Source: Aptenodytes patagonicus (lineage: Eukaryota; Chordata; Aves; Sphenisciformes; Spheniscidae). Taken from it: a stretch of 64,000 nt of DNA. Where the stretch lies: positions 1,307,001 to 1,371,000 of the forward strand of contig NC_134970.1 in NCBI RefSeq assembly GCF_965638725.1, given 5' to 3'. Made by a program: the position numbers and the translations under genes. Below, in pieces: positions 43,301 to 53,948 of the stretch; within the stretch, counting starts at the first letter, position 1; every line of letters begins with the position of its first letter. The notes beneath the pieces were generated by a model. The model was not told where the DNA came from. It saw only the letters and a list, made by a program, of their open reading frames with translations, and ran no database searches.

Positions 43301-45907
43301 GAACTCTTGAGAAAGCGTACCAGAAAAGTACTGCTACTTATGTTCAGAATGCAAAAACTGTGCCAGAAAAACGTCAGGTCGATCAGTCGAAAGACCAGGT
43401 GACAAAGAGCCTGTGAAAATTCCCTCGAGTTCTGTTCTCAGTCAATAGTCTGTTACTTTGTGTGTGTATGTGTGCACGTGTTTCTTTTCATTTTGATTTA
43501 AACTAGTGCTAGTCACAGAAGTCACGCAGCTGTCTGGGTGAGACGTTAACCACCGTATCGAATGCTCTTCTCCGTTCTGTTGCAACTATGACTGGGAGCT
43601 CCCACTGGCTCCTCGGACCAATGAAGTATCTTACAAAAGGCATGTGACGGTATATTTTTGATAAATCAGTAAGGCATTCCAATGCAATGGTGTTTTCTTT
43701 AGGAGTTTTATGTTATGAGAAGCTCTCAATCTTATTATTTTCTATTTTCGTACTATAAATGGGCTTTGCTTACCAACATCAGAGGACAGATACAAAATGT
43801 ACTGTATACAACTGCAGGTAGCTTCATTTGAGAACAACTTTCTAGAAGAACCAAGTTTCCTGTTGTCTTCTTTTGGAATTGTAGTGCATATGTTGAAACT
43901 TGTATATCATTTACAGTATTGAGTCTTGTGCCACTGCTGTACCTGATGTATCCAATCTGGATTAAACAGAGTATGTGCCACAAATACCAAGATGATGCTG
44001 TAGATTTCTTCTAAAAAAAAATTCTGGGAGGTTCTTTCAGAGAACTTTGGGTGTTGGCCTAAGCCACTCGAGTTGCATTTAAATACTAATAACTCTTACT
44101 TAAGCAACCGTTAAGGAAAACAGCAAGACGACCAAGATGTTATAGGAGAGCAATAATGCAGATACTTAAGTGCATCTCTTACAGTATCCTCCTTTTGAAC
44201 GTTTAAGAGTTGCAACAAAATTCATCTTGGAAACAAAAAATCATATCGTCTTGGCCTTTTCAAACTATGCAGACAAAATCCAGGAGAGCCCCCTCCCTGA
44301 GGTAATTTGTGACACAAAGGTAGTAAGGCAGGGAAAAGAGTACAGAAAGAAAAATACTTCTAACGAGATATTTATTGTATTTAAAGAGCACACCTTATGC
44401 CTTTCTTTTAAAAGGCAATCTTGGCAATTCCCTTTAGGCCAAAGTCTTGCATTCTGTATTGCAGATGGGTCAGCTTGTTTCAACCACAAAACAAGTAGAG
44501 CTGATCTCATCTTAACCGTACCAGAACGTGTCACTTAGAGGCATTATTTAAAACTTTCAGAATTCTTTAAGCAGAAATTAAACTTACTTATGAGGTAACT
44601 TCTAACAACCACCGAGTTAGAGCTGAACCGAAGAGCTTACAGACCACTTTTCTCTCTTGCAGTAAAGGCTGACACCCACGAGAGGCCACCATTGCCCTGG
44701 CTGACAGGAAAACCACAAACCCACCCAATGCAGGACAGCAGCCTCGCTTGCCCATCTTGTGCTAAATTTCTACGCCACTCACGAGCTAAATCGATCTTAC
44801 AATTCTCCTGTACAGTGAAGAGAGTCTGAATTGCATGGTATAAAGTTCAGACCCACCACTGCACAAAAAGGTCGAAAGTGCTGCCAGGGACACCACAGGA
44901 CTTCCAGAGAATTTTGCAAGAACGTTAGGAACGCTCAGGCAGCAACTGATTTATGTAAGCTAAGTGAAAACACATTGTATTTTTCAAAATGAATTTGAAA
45001 GCTGCTGAAGGTGAGCCATCAAGCATCCCTGAAGACATCCATTTCACCAAATTAAAGAAGCAAGTCTCCTTGGAAGTACAGTTCATAGTAGGCAGGAAGC
45101 AGTGCTTTTACTAAGAAAATTCCAGCCTTACTCTGCTCAAGAAAAAACAAACCAAAATAAACAAAAAAACAACACAGACTATCTGCTCTAGTGAACTTTG
45201 CAAAATCAGAGACACTAGCTGAAGAAATCTGTCTCTATGATCCCAAACATACTAAAGCTAGAGGATGAAGTTTAAAAATTAGCGTGGAGTCAACCTAGGG
45301 TCAATACCCTAAGCCAGCCAGCACTCCCATCTTCTCCTGCTTCAGGACAGCTACATACAAAGCAGTGCAAGCCAAACAGGAAATGCCAATTAGTTTTAGT
45401 ACTAATAGGTAATTTCATTTCTAATTAAAGCTTTCCTGTAAGTGTGGCAAGTCTGATATTGCTGCACCCAGAGGGACAGACCAATTATGATCGCTGCACA
45501 TTTTCTACATAATTAAACCATCCTCTACTGCACAGCTTGCCATACACCTAGCTATAGAAATGTTATTTACACAATGTTAATTAACTGGATTTAACTTAGC
45601 AATACAGGCATTGAGATGCAGGTTTTACTCTGCCACTTAACTGGAATATAATCAGTGCCTGGTGTTTTAATAAGAGAATTACAGAAAATGGAATGATCTC
45701 CAACGAAAAACAGACTATTTAGTCTTACAGTGAATTCATCTTCACCCAAAAGTCACATGGAAGACAAGTCAAGCAAATAAAACTGGGGTTGGTTTGTATT
45801 TTCTCCTTACTAAGATTTCTTACGTGTAAGTGGCTGCCTTTCATCTTCCTTTGTTTACTTTGGATTGTAAAGATTGCAACTGAACATCCAGCTGTCTTTC
45901 ATTTCCT

Positions 45908-45913
45908 TTTATT
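45908..45913 (-). terminator. Candidate DDX20 polyadenylation signal (AATAAA on minus)
   Basis: TTTATT on the plus strand gives AATAAA on the DDX20 strand, about 206 nt beyond the stop codon. This implies a short 3' UTR of roughly 220-240 nt. An ATTAAA variant further downstream near 45668 is an alternative. There is no direct evidence of cleavage. Confidence 0.45.
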
Positions 45914-46118
45914 AACAACTTGTAACACCGACACTGGAATGCATGTAAAACATTTACCTAGACACAGCTTGCTTATGAAAAAGACAACATTTTTCTTCAA
46001 TCCTAAACAATGTCTGCTTATGTTTGTCAATGTACTTGTAAGACCAGCAGTTACGTTTTCACAGATAATGTCCATTCATGGTACCAACCAGCCCGTCCCT
46101 AACAGCAGTGTCAGTACA

Positions 46119-47218
46119 TCAATCACCGCTTTTCAGCAGTTCCTGAAGATAGACCGAGTTGACATGATAGGCATTCATCCAGTTAAATTGTCTGTAACTT
46201 TTCCTATAGTGAGACACCGCAGCATAGTAGTTTTGCCATGCCTGATAATAAGATTTCCAGTAGTTTTTATAACTCCAAGCCTCATATGGAACACCATCAT
46301 CCCAAGAGCTGCAGGAGCACTCATCTTCAGTTTTTCTTGGGGAAGGACTAGGGAATTGATGGCAATGGCTTTTCTTTTGTTTAGCGTTTTGTTTCAGAAC
46401 TTTCTTTTTCACTTGGTTTTGCTTTGGGACTTGTGATAGCTCCTGAGGCTTCTCTGGTGCAGGACAGAAGCCTGCATGACCCTGATGCATTGTGGGAACA
46501 GCATTCTTCTGTGTATCTGAAAATGCTTCAAAGCACGAGTTATTTTCCCTACTATTGGAGGAAGCCCTGGAACTGTACGAACCATCACTGTCACCAGACA
46601 CAACGCCGTTTGCTACCATCTCAGTGTTACGTTCTGCCTCTTTCCACTCTACACCACCATTTCTGGGGAGCTCACATTGTTCTCCTGGGCCTGAATAGCT
46701 TCTTAAAATTTCGACCTCTCTCTCCAACCCTTCTTTAATGAAATACTCATAGTCTTCAACAAACTCTGAGAAGTTCCAGGGGTTGTTCTGCTGGTTTTTG
46801 AAAGAAGACAAGCATGGAATTCTGGGAAGATTTTTTTTTAAGGCTTCCTCATCTGGAGACTGAGTGTTACGTTGTCCATCCGTTCTGGAGACAGTTTTGA
46901 CTTGATTCCTCCGTTCTGTATGGCAACTGGAAGTTTGGGGGTTTCTGCTACCTTTTTCTGTAATTGCAGAATCTGCGCACTTTTTAATCTGCTTTTGCTT
47001 CAGAGCCTTTTTTGGCCTTTCTACAGAAGAATTATCACCCGGAAGATTAGAAAGAGGCTGAGGTACCTCCGAAAAACTATTTTGGACAGGCTGCAGTACC
47101 GGTTCCTCTGGTCTAAGACACACAGTGTCAGAATTCACTGAAGTACCTGTATGTGTAACAGGTTTGACTTCTACCTCCCCATCTTCAAATTGATCCATCA
47201 TTCCAGGAGGTATAGGCT
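46119..47218 (-). CDS. DDX20: DDX20 coding exon 11, C-terminal Gemin3 region
   Basis: One 1100-nt exon encodes residues 401-766. It starts [20 protein letters not shown], which corresponds to the region just after the helicase core that binds SMN in human. It is then low in conservation, rich in Ser, Lys and Gln, with IPCLSSFK and [16 protein letters not shown] conserved. It ends with an aromatic-rich tail ([20 protein letters not shown] then [18 protein letters not shown]). The acceptor is cttttgtgcag/AG. The stop codon is at the low-coordinate end, 46119-46121. Confidence 0.96.
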
Positions 47219-50200
47219 CTGCACAAAAGGGAAACAAGCAGGCACTCAGTTAAGTGCATCCTTCCCTCTAGAACTCAAATGAGTACCAAAGCAAAGCTTT
47301 GCAAAATCGCAGATAAGCTGTTAAGACATGTTAAGGCAAGGCTACAAACCGACCCCTTCAATTCCTGAAAGAGCTCAAACAGCCAGAACATTTTCTTCAT
47401 GGAAGGCATCAAAAAGTTGATCAAGACAAGCAGCACTGTATTACTTGTCACCTATTTTTCATATCCTACTTAACCAGATAAAAAACTAGAACTTGTGTAA
47501 GGCGGCAAATGCTACATTTCTAGCAGAACAGCTTCTGGCAAAGCAAGGGTAGCAAATCTTCTGCTGTTTCAATTATTCCTCCCTTACTTCTCCTACCGTA
47601 TCTTACAGCCTGAGAAAGGCTTAACACTAGATTTCTGGAAATCCAAGTAGTTATGTAGTTGCTTAAGCAACAGCTGGATGCAGAGTTCCTCTCACTATCC
47701 ATAGGCATGCACTAAGTTCATTTTCTATTGCTTCGCACAACTGCAGCAGTTAGACAAGTAGTCATTAGCACAGAGGATGAAAAACCTGTACCAAAATTAA
47801 TGCAACTTCAGCAGAGAAGATACATGTCAGTTCCCTGTGGAAAGTCTGAAGTTTTGAATAAAGAGAAAACAACCAAAACGGCTGCATTCATAGGACAGAG
47901 CGTACCTGGTAGAGGAAGAAGCTGAAGATTACATTTCTGAGCAATTTTCATCATCACGTTTTCCTCCTCTCCGCGGCAGCAGTATGTCACAGATAAGCCT
48001 AGAGTTCCTGTGATACACAACAGAAAGTGTAATTACCTAACCAGAGCCAGTGAAGCTAGCGCAAGCTCAACAAATCCGCATGACTGTTTTTACCAAAGCG
48101 CCCAGCTCTGCCAATACGATGCATGTACGTTTCCCAGTCTACAGGCACATCCAGGTTGATAACCAGATTCACTTTTTCAGCATCAATTCCGCGAGATGTC
48201 TTGAGAAAGTGAGAAGGAGAGAAGGGGATAAGTAACTGAATATGCTGAACAGATCTTTAAATAAATACAACGCATTTGAGAGTAACTGCTCATACAGTAA
48301 CTTTTAGTTGTTACAATACACCATAAAGCAAAGCACCTACGATTCTGAGCCAGTTTACAGTATTACATGTAGAATAGGCATATTGCATTGCGACCATGAA
48401 AATCAGGGATCGTTTTTCTTATGCCTTCTATGTATCAAACACAAGCAAGCATGTTTCCCCCCCCCGCATCAAAAAATTCAGCCCAACAGCAGTAATCTTT
48501 TCATGACAGGACCTCAAACGATCAGCTGAAGAGAAAAATACATCAACCACAAAAAAGCTGAGAGTGCCTCAAGCATAACCACTGCTCTATTTAACGTTGT
48601 TTGGGATGTTACTATTGTGAGCATACTGTACTAGAGAAACAAACTATTCCTTCCCACAGCTCCTATCCAAAGTAAACAACTCTACTGCTCTGAAATATCT
48701 ATAAGCTTCTGCAAAGCAACAGATAAATTAAAAATTATTTTTGAACCAGATGAGGAATAGGGGACAATTTCTAAGTTTCACAGTGACAATAAGGCACACG
48801 CAGTGCTCAAGTCACATGCTTTATCAGTACATTTATGTTCTATTCAATTCCAAGTCAAATCTAATTCTCTGAAGTAACTTTACGTACAATACTCATGTAT
48901 GCTCTAAGATACTAACTCACCAAGTCTGTGGAAATCAGAACTCTACAGTGGAATTGCTTTAATTTAGCCATAGCATCAAGTCGTTGATTTTGATTCATGC
49001 TGCCTAGAAAGATAAAAATTAGAAACACATTACATTCTTCACTTTTATGCCCCTCAAATTCTGGAAAACACTGCTTTGTAAAACTGTAGATGAGATGAGA
49101 AATAAGGTTGAGAGAAGCTTCCTCAAACATCAGTTCCAAATGAGTCAACAAAGAACAAACAAAAACTTGAAAATAAGGAAATCCATTACAAAAATAATTC
49201 TTTTGCTTGTTTTTAAAGAGAAACCAATTATGTAGATACTTAACCCGCCTGAACAACACTGACTTTAGACAAATTTTACTTAAACACATAAGCCATAGAA
49301 AACACTGTTGAAGTAAAAATTCAAGGGTTCTAATAAACATTAGGTGCCAGTGATCAGCTTTTATAGAGAAGCTAGAAATAAAGATTTAAATTCAGCATCT
49401 GCATTCCAAAGAAAAACTGCTTCAGTCTGCAAAAGTAAGTAAACTTTCGCTTTACAAATAAGCCAATGCACTCACCTGGACATTCATAAAAATGACTCTC
49501 AAACAAATTTAAAACAGGAAAGTTAATCAATGTAAGAATTAATTAATACTTAATTCCTAAAGACCTATGAAGACTCAAATGCTATTCTTAGTTATTCGAC
49601 CAGAAGCCATGCAAACCAAGATTTAAGATTCATTTTCCTATTTTAGGTCCCATTTATGCACAACTTCAATAGAATCATAAAGTTTTGAACGGACTTACCC
49701 GAAATGCACTCAGCAGGAAAGCCTCTGGATGTTAGTATTTCAGCTAGATGTTGAGCCCTGACAGAACATACACAATGGAAACTGTAAATAAAACCGCAGA
49801 CCTAACAACCCCTGTGCATTTCTTAACAACAGGCTATTCTTTACAGCCAAGGACTACATTCCAGAACTGTCACTTTCATCTTTACGTCTAGAACAGTCAC
49901 CTTACAGATGCAAAAGGACAACAGGGTATCAGGTCTTACTGTACTCCAAACAGTGTATGAGGTACCTTCGTGCTAAAGCATTCCTTTATTTTCAGTATTT
50001 CATACTGCATTCCCCTGGCTGTATTTCAGATCTGAAATTTGCATACTGCTTTGAGACCTTATAGAAGGTCTCTATAAGTTTACCCACGACTGGACATTAC
50101 AACCGCTGCATTCGACCATGCTTTTTACAGATTTTATTTCAAATTCATTACCTGCTATGCAAATTTGAGAAGACTAAGGCTTGATTAAATGGAATCTTGC

Positions 50201-52073
50201 TGAACAACTCCTGTAGGTGCTGGGTTTTTTCCTCAAATGTTTTATGTGGAAGTGGATGGGAATTCACAATCTTGTAATACTGCTTCAGCCCTGAGCATGA
50301 AACCAAGAAAACTATCAGATTAAGGATTTCCATAAAAACATGCACGGTGCTATGCTGCTGTCAACATGTGTCACTGCAGCTAAAACAAAGACTTTAAATT
50401 TAACCAAGCACACACACGTGCCAAATAAGAACCTACAGGACAGGTTTTTCTTAAAAGGCTGAAGTATTTTTTGAACGGATAGAAAAACCAGAAAGTTACA
50501 TTCATCACTGATGTTTTAAATACATCAACACTGGGAATAAATACTTCATAAACTAACCAACTCACCCGTGGAGGGAAATTATGAAGAATCACAAATTTTA
50601 AAGGTACATGTTTTGGTTTCAGTACATAACAGTATCACTATAAATGAACTTCTACTTACCAATGAGACTTGGATCAGTAGGGTTCAACCTCACAAATGTT
50701 GGCTCTCTCATGTACCTGGTCAAAGCATTAGCTAATGATTCAGGATAAGTAGCTGAAACAGCAAGCATCTGTTTATTGGCTGGCAGTGAAGAGTAAATCC
50801 AACTGTGAGACAAAAAAATGGGAATGACTTACAAATATGTATCTAATCTACTGATAAATGCATGAGATAAATGTTTTTCTTACTTGATTTGCTCCTGAAA
50901 GCTGCCTTCTTCTAGAAGCTTGTCTGCTTCATCAAGAATGAAAAGCCGGATACTGGCTGTATTCAAGTAGTCCAACTCTATGAGCTGTTTTATTCGACCT
51001 ACATATGAAGCAAAAAGCAAAAAGTAACTTCAAAAATATTAATTGAAAGGTTCTAACGATGAATTTTGTAATTTTTAAAAATTAATTTTAACAAGCCTTA
51101 AAAAGAGAGGCATATTTGGAATAACCTCTCACTAAAAATACCCGGTCTAAATGTCTCTGGCACTGGCCTTTGAGACTATCCCCTATTACGGGGGGGGAAA
51201 CAAACAAACCAAAAAAACCCCCAAAACCACCCAGATTGCCAAAGCACCAATTACGGTACAGTGAAGTATCACAGGGTACCTGAAGCACAATGAAGCTCAT
51301 CCATACCTGGGGAGCCAACTGCTATGTGGCACTTCTTTAGTCTGATTTTGTCCTGGTTCAAAGGAGTACCTCCAATGAAGACGTGGCATTCCAAGCCTTC
51401 CATTTTTATTCCAATAGTCGTGATTACAGCATGAATCTGCACAGCAATCTCTCGTGTAGGAGCCAAGATCAGAATCTGTAAGGGCCAAGGATTAACTCTG
51501 AAAGCTGCAGAATGGTTCCGAAGATTAACGCCCCGCGTCGAGTCGCGATGATGTCAAATACTATGTCTCACAGGCGATAACGTCGTTTCCCCAAGAAAAA
51601 GAGCGATTCCCTCTCACAAAGCGAAGCCGCCCCCCCCCACTCCGCGTACCGCTAAAGGCGGGCCGGGCCAGCGCGCAGCAGCAGGCCGGGGCCGGGGCTC
51701 ACCTGCGTGGCGGGGCTCTCCGGCAGCACGGCGTCCAGGGCGATGGTGGAGAACACGCAGGTTTTGCCAGTGCCAGACTTGGCCTGCACGATGAGATCTG
51801 GAAAGAGCCGCCACCGAGGTCACCGGAGGTCCCAGGGTGCCCCCAGCCCCGCGCCCGGCCCCGCGCCCGGCCCGCCCGCTCACCCAGGCCGCAGCGCCCC
51901 AGCGGGATGGCCTTCAGCTGGACCGGCGACGGCCTGTGGAACCCAGCCGCCTCCAGCCCCGCCAGCACCGGCGCCGACAGCAGCAGCGACCCGAAGTCGG
52001 ACGGGCCGCCGGGCACCAACACGTCGCGCGTGCGGAACCGCCCCTCAGCCGCCGCGTCCGCGGGCGCCGCCAT
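46119..52073 (-). CDS. DDX20: DDX20 (Gemin3), DEAD-box helicase of the SMN complex, complete, 11 coding exons
   Basis: Gemin3 is an ATP-dependent RNA helicase of the SMN complex, which assembles Sm cores on snRNAs. Coding exons, in transcript order, are 52073-51884, 51797-51703, 51475-51307, 50998-50884, 50802-50660, 50290-50152, 49757-49699, 49003-48921, 48199-48094, 48007-47906 and 47218-46119. All introns are GT-AG. The exon lengths sum to 2301 nt, giving 766 aa plus stop with no frame break. Motifs: Q motif PSPVQ (48-52), AKSGTGKT (69-76), PTRE (101-104), DEAD (174-177), SAT (206-208), STDLTSRGID (328-337) and HRIGRAGR (358-365). The long C-terminal region is divergent except for a Trp/Tyr-rich end. 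The N-terminus before the Q motif is about 37 residues shorter than the 824-aa human protein I recall. Introns (81-721 bp) hold only unique or low-complexity sequence. Confidence 0.97.
47906..48007 (-). CDS. DDX20: DDX20 coding exon 10
   Basis: The 102-nt exon encodes residues 367-400, [20 protein letters not shown] then [14 protein letters not shown], the end of the helicase core. The acceptor is gtatcacag/GA and the donor CCAG/gtacgc. It is 86 bp from exon 9. Confidence 0.95.
48094..48199 (-). CDS. DDX20: DDX20 coding exon 9, motif VI
   Basis: The 106-nt exon encodes residues 332-366, [20 protein letters not shown], then [15 protein letters not shown]. The arginines of HRIGRAGR (motif VI, 358-365) contact ATP across the lobe interface and are intact. 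The acceptor is tttctcaag/AC and the donor TTTG/gtaaaa. A human-like sequence would have LVVNLDVPLDW. Confidence 0.96.
48921..49003 (-). CDS. DDX20: DDX20 coding exon 8
   Basis: The 83-nt exon encodes residues 304-331, [20 protein letters not shown] then RVLISTDL, leading into motif V. The acceptor is ctttctag/GC and the donor CTTG/gtgagt. An in-frame ATG makes a longer apparent frame here, but only this segment is coding. Confidence 0.95.
49699..49757 (-). CDS. DDX20: DDX20 coding exon 7 (59 nt)
   Basis: This small exon gives residues 284-303, [20 protein letters not shown], nearly identical to human [20 protein letters not shown]. It was found by phase and homology because it is too short for an open-frame call. 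The acceptor is ttctgtcag/GG and the donor TCGG/gtaagt. Confidence 0.95.
50152..50290 (-). CDS. DDX20: DDX20 coding exon 6, start of helicase lobe 2
   Basis: The 139-nt exon encodes residues 238-283, including [20 protein letters not shown] and [10 protein letters not shown]. It opens the C-terminal RecA-like lobe, where VFSN is the motif IV region. The acceptor is atgctcag/GG and the donor GCAG/gtaatg. Confidence 0.96.
50660..50802 (-). CDS. DDX20: DDX20 coding exon 5, SAT motif
   Basis: The 143-nt exon, read after the split Asn190, gives [20 protein letters not shown], then [20 protein letters not shown] and PTDPSLI. Ser-Ala-Thr at 206-208 is motif III, linking ATP hydrolysis to unwinding. 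The acceptor is tctcacag/TT and the donor ATTG/gtaagt. The upstream intron is only 81 bp. Confidence 0.96.
50884..50998 (-). CDS. DDX20: DDX20 coding exon 4, DEAD box
   Basis: The 115-nt exon encodes residues 152-189, including [19 protein letters not shown] and [18 protein letters not shown]. Asp-Glu-Ala-Asp at 174-177 is intact, so the catalytic Walker B is present. The acceptor is atgtag/GT and the donor TCAA/gtaaga. Confidence 0.97.
51307..51475 (-). CDS. DDX20: DDX20 coding exon 3, motif Ia/GG region
   Basis: The 169-nt exon encodes residues 96-151, from [13 protein letters not shown] through [15 protein letters not shown] to HIAVGSP. PTRE is motif Ia and the following GSPG is the motif Ib equivalent (TPG in most family members, SPG in Gemin3). 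The acceptor is cttacag/AT and the donor CCAG/gtatgg. Confidence 0.96.
51703..51797 (-). CDS. DDX20: DDX20 coding exon 2, Walker A
   Basis: The 95-nt exon encodes residues 64-95, starting [20 protein letters not shown] and continuing [20 protein letters not shown] is helicase motif I, which binds ATP phosphates. The acceptor is tttccag/AT and the donor CAG/gtgagc. It is separated from exon 1 by an intron of only 86 bp. Confidence 0.96.
51884..52073 (-). CDS. DDX20: DDX20 coding exon 1
   Basis: The ATG (CAT on plus, 52071-52073) has context AAGATGGCGGC. It encodes residues 1-63, starting [20 protein letters not shown] and ending in the Q-motif block [19 protein letters not shown]. The donor is G/gtgagc. 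The Ala-rich, poorly conserved first 25 residues precede [16 protein letters not shown], which matches human DFESLLLSRPVLEGL. It lies in a CpG island. Confidence 0.95.
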
Positions 52074-52076
52074 CTT
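52066..52076 (-). promoter_or_regulatory. YY1-like motif containing the DDX20 start codon
   Basis: The minus strand reads AAGATGGCGGC, matching the YY1 consensus AANATGGCG, with the ATG being the predicted start codon. YY1 sites in this position and orientation are a known class of promoter/initiator element at housekeeping genes. Confidence 0.65.
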
Positions 52077-52207
52077 AGGGGGGGGGGGGCGGGGGGGGAA
52101 GCGGCGGCGGGCGGCGCCTCGCGAGACGCGCCTTTACCCCGCGCCGCGCACGCGCCCTGGGCGAACCCCCTCAGCGCGCCGTGCCGCCAGGGGGCGCCGC
52201 GGCCGCC

Positions 52208-52217
52208 GATTGGCTGG
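52208..52217 (-). promoter_or_regulatory. CCAAT box upstream of DDX20
   Basis: GATTGGCTGG on plus reads CCAGCCAATC on the DDX20 strand, a good NF-Y core with proper flanks, about 140 bp before the ATG. It is a single motif match inside a GC-rich promoter. Confidence 0.55.
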
Positions 52218-52852
52218 CGGGGGCGCGCGGGGCCGCCCGTCTGCGCGCGGGCCGGGCGGGTTCGGTGAGGGGCGGGCCCCGCCCGCGTCGCCGGCGCGGG
52301 GCTCCTCAGCCGATTTCCCGGCTTTTTACTTTTTTTCTGCCAACGTTAGCAATTATTTCCTGTTTTCGCCAATAACTGAGGCTGTGACTCCCCGCCGCCT
52401 ATCTCAATAGGTGCGCTTACCTACGTAGAAGCAGTTAGTGAGGATGTCCGTGAAACGGCAGTCCTTCAGATGGAGAAAGACGAACCTTCGCAGCCAAACG
52501 GCCTTTCCTGCGTCCCTGGGTCATTTGTTTTATGAACAGCACAAAAGTTTAAACTCGGAAATGCCACAGGGGACAAAAGCTCCGCGTCACGCGAGTGGGA
52601 GTAAACCGGTGAGAGCTGGAGACGGCGCCACAGGCCCCACGAGCTTTACCTGGAGCGTGAATCTGAGCCGCGGAGAGAAGCTGGGCTCGAGGCATGGCGG
52701 AGGATGGAGAGCCCAGGGCAGGGCGAGAGCAGGAACCTGGCCAGCAGCAGCAGGAGGGGCCGGTCAGAAGAGAGGAACGAGCAGAGGGAAAGAGAGGGCG
52801 TCGTAAGAGGAAAGGAAGGGTCAGCAAAGGAGTGGTGGAGAAGGCTGCAAAA

Positions 52853-52892
52853 GAGGATGAGGAGGACAAACAGAGGATGAGGAGGACAAAAT
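52853..52892 (+). repeat. Tandem pair of a 20-bp purine-rich unit
   Basis: GAGGATGAGGAGGACAAACA is followed immediately by GAGGATGAGGAGGACAAAAT, 18 of 20 identical. In one frame this encodes acidic and basic repeats, which helps explain the chance open frame there. Confidence 0.8.
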
Positions 52893-53926
52893 TGATCATC
52901 TTGGCAAAACGGTGTCAACAAGCTCACTGACAGTCAGTGCCCAAAGTATCTGTATCTCTGTTAGTTTGGAGAGAAAGCAGTCACCACTAATCTCCCAGCC
53001 CTTACTGATGGGGCTGTGTCAGATTTAGGTCATGCTCCTGCAGCTGTATCAGTTGATCTAATGAAAGGTTTTGTTTCTCCCTTAACCCTTATTCCCGTGG
53101 AAGGTCTTAACTGCTACTGCTACTAACTTTGTTTTAAACTCTCTGTATGTTGTGCACTCTGCCACGAGTCAGTGTATAAACAGCAATCCTCAACCTTCAG
53201 GCCCCATTTTACCTCAGTGACTTTCAAGTACAGAATTCACATTGTCGACATTCCCGTGTCAGTCCAGCCAAGAGGAATCTGCAGTTTTGCCATGACATTG
53301 CTTTGCTTTCGCTTGCAGTAAGATCCAAAGGATGTATTCCTGTTCAAAGCAGCCTTTGGAAATCTTGACAATTAATCTGAATATTCTGCAGGCAGAATAG
53401 GTCCTGGGAAAGGATTTAGGTTAGTAAAAGAAGTAGCTAAGACCTCCTTCTGAACTGTAATATTAAAAACATAACGTTCTTATGAAGGAATATAAACTGT
53501 CTAGCTTGGGATCATAAACCAACCTCTGGGTTTTGGGGCTTAGAAGAAACCTCTTGCTAGGGAAAACTCTTGCTCCCATATCTACTGAGTGCACATTTTA
53601 TTTCCCCAAGACAGCACTCACCATTTTTTTGTCCCTGTTATGAAGTGCAGATTACATATTTGATTTTAATTCCATCCAAGATTAATTTTCCTCTGAATCT
53701 ATATATCAATGTATCAGCTTTGGAAAAATGATCTTATAAGACACCTGTGAGGTGCTTGCTGCTGATACTCAAGGTCAGGCTCTCACTATTTCAGACTATA
53801 AAGCACTTGTCTTCAAACTCCCAGCAGCAAGGCAAAGGTCCGTATCACACGTTCGATGTGTAGTTTTGCATTGTGCCGAGACCTCCTAAGGCTAACACGT
53901 GCAGTGCAAAGAAACGTCTTGACCAG

Positions 53927-53948
53927 TACTTAGTACCAGTACTAAGTA
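53927..53948. repeat. Perfect 10-bp inverted repeat
   Basis: TACTTAGTAC and GTACTAAGTA are separated by CA. It is a near-palindrome of 22 bp with no evident role. Confidence 0.8.

Larger units (their letters stand above)
38134..45907. other. Region between convergent KCND3 and DDX20 ends
   Basis: It probably includes the rest of the KCND3 3' UTR. It holds a CA microsatellite (38491-38512), an AT-rich TACA/TAGA-like tract (39783-39870), two MIR-like SINEs (about 40310-40535 and 43100-43300), a tandem AATTAAAG motif (42047-42070) and a possible CR1/L3 fossil (42110-42330). No gene was recognised; the largest frames are short and unconvincing. Confidence 0.65.
51600..52320 (-). promoter_or_regulatory. 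CpG-island promoter of DDX20
   Basis: There is a dense run of CG dinucleotides and GC boxes from DDX20 intron 2 through exon 1 to about 250 bp upstream of the ATG, against AT-rich flanks. It has no TATA box. Sense-strand features include a CCAAT box and a YY1-like motif at the start codon. Plus-strand G runs at 52078-52089 and 52091-52098 (C runs in the mRNA) lie directly upstream of the ATG. The transcription start is not determined. Confidence 0.8.

Noticed and set aside
52694-52930. Charged 78-codon frame near the DDX20 promoter
   Set aside because: Its composition comes from purine-rich repeated DNA (tandem 20-bp unit). No homolog was recognised and there is no promoter or splice evidence.
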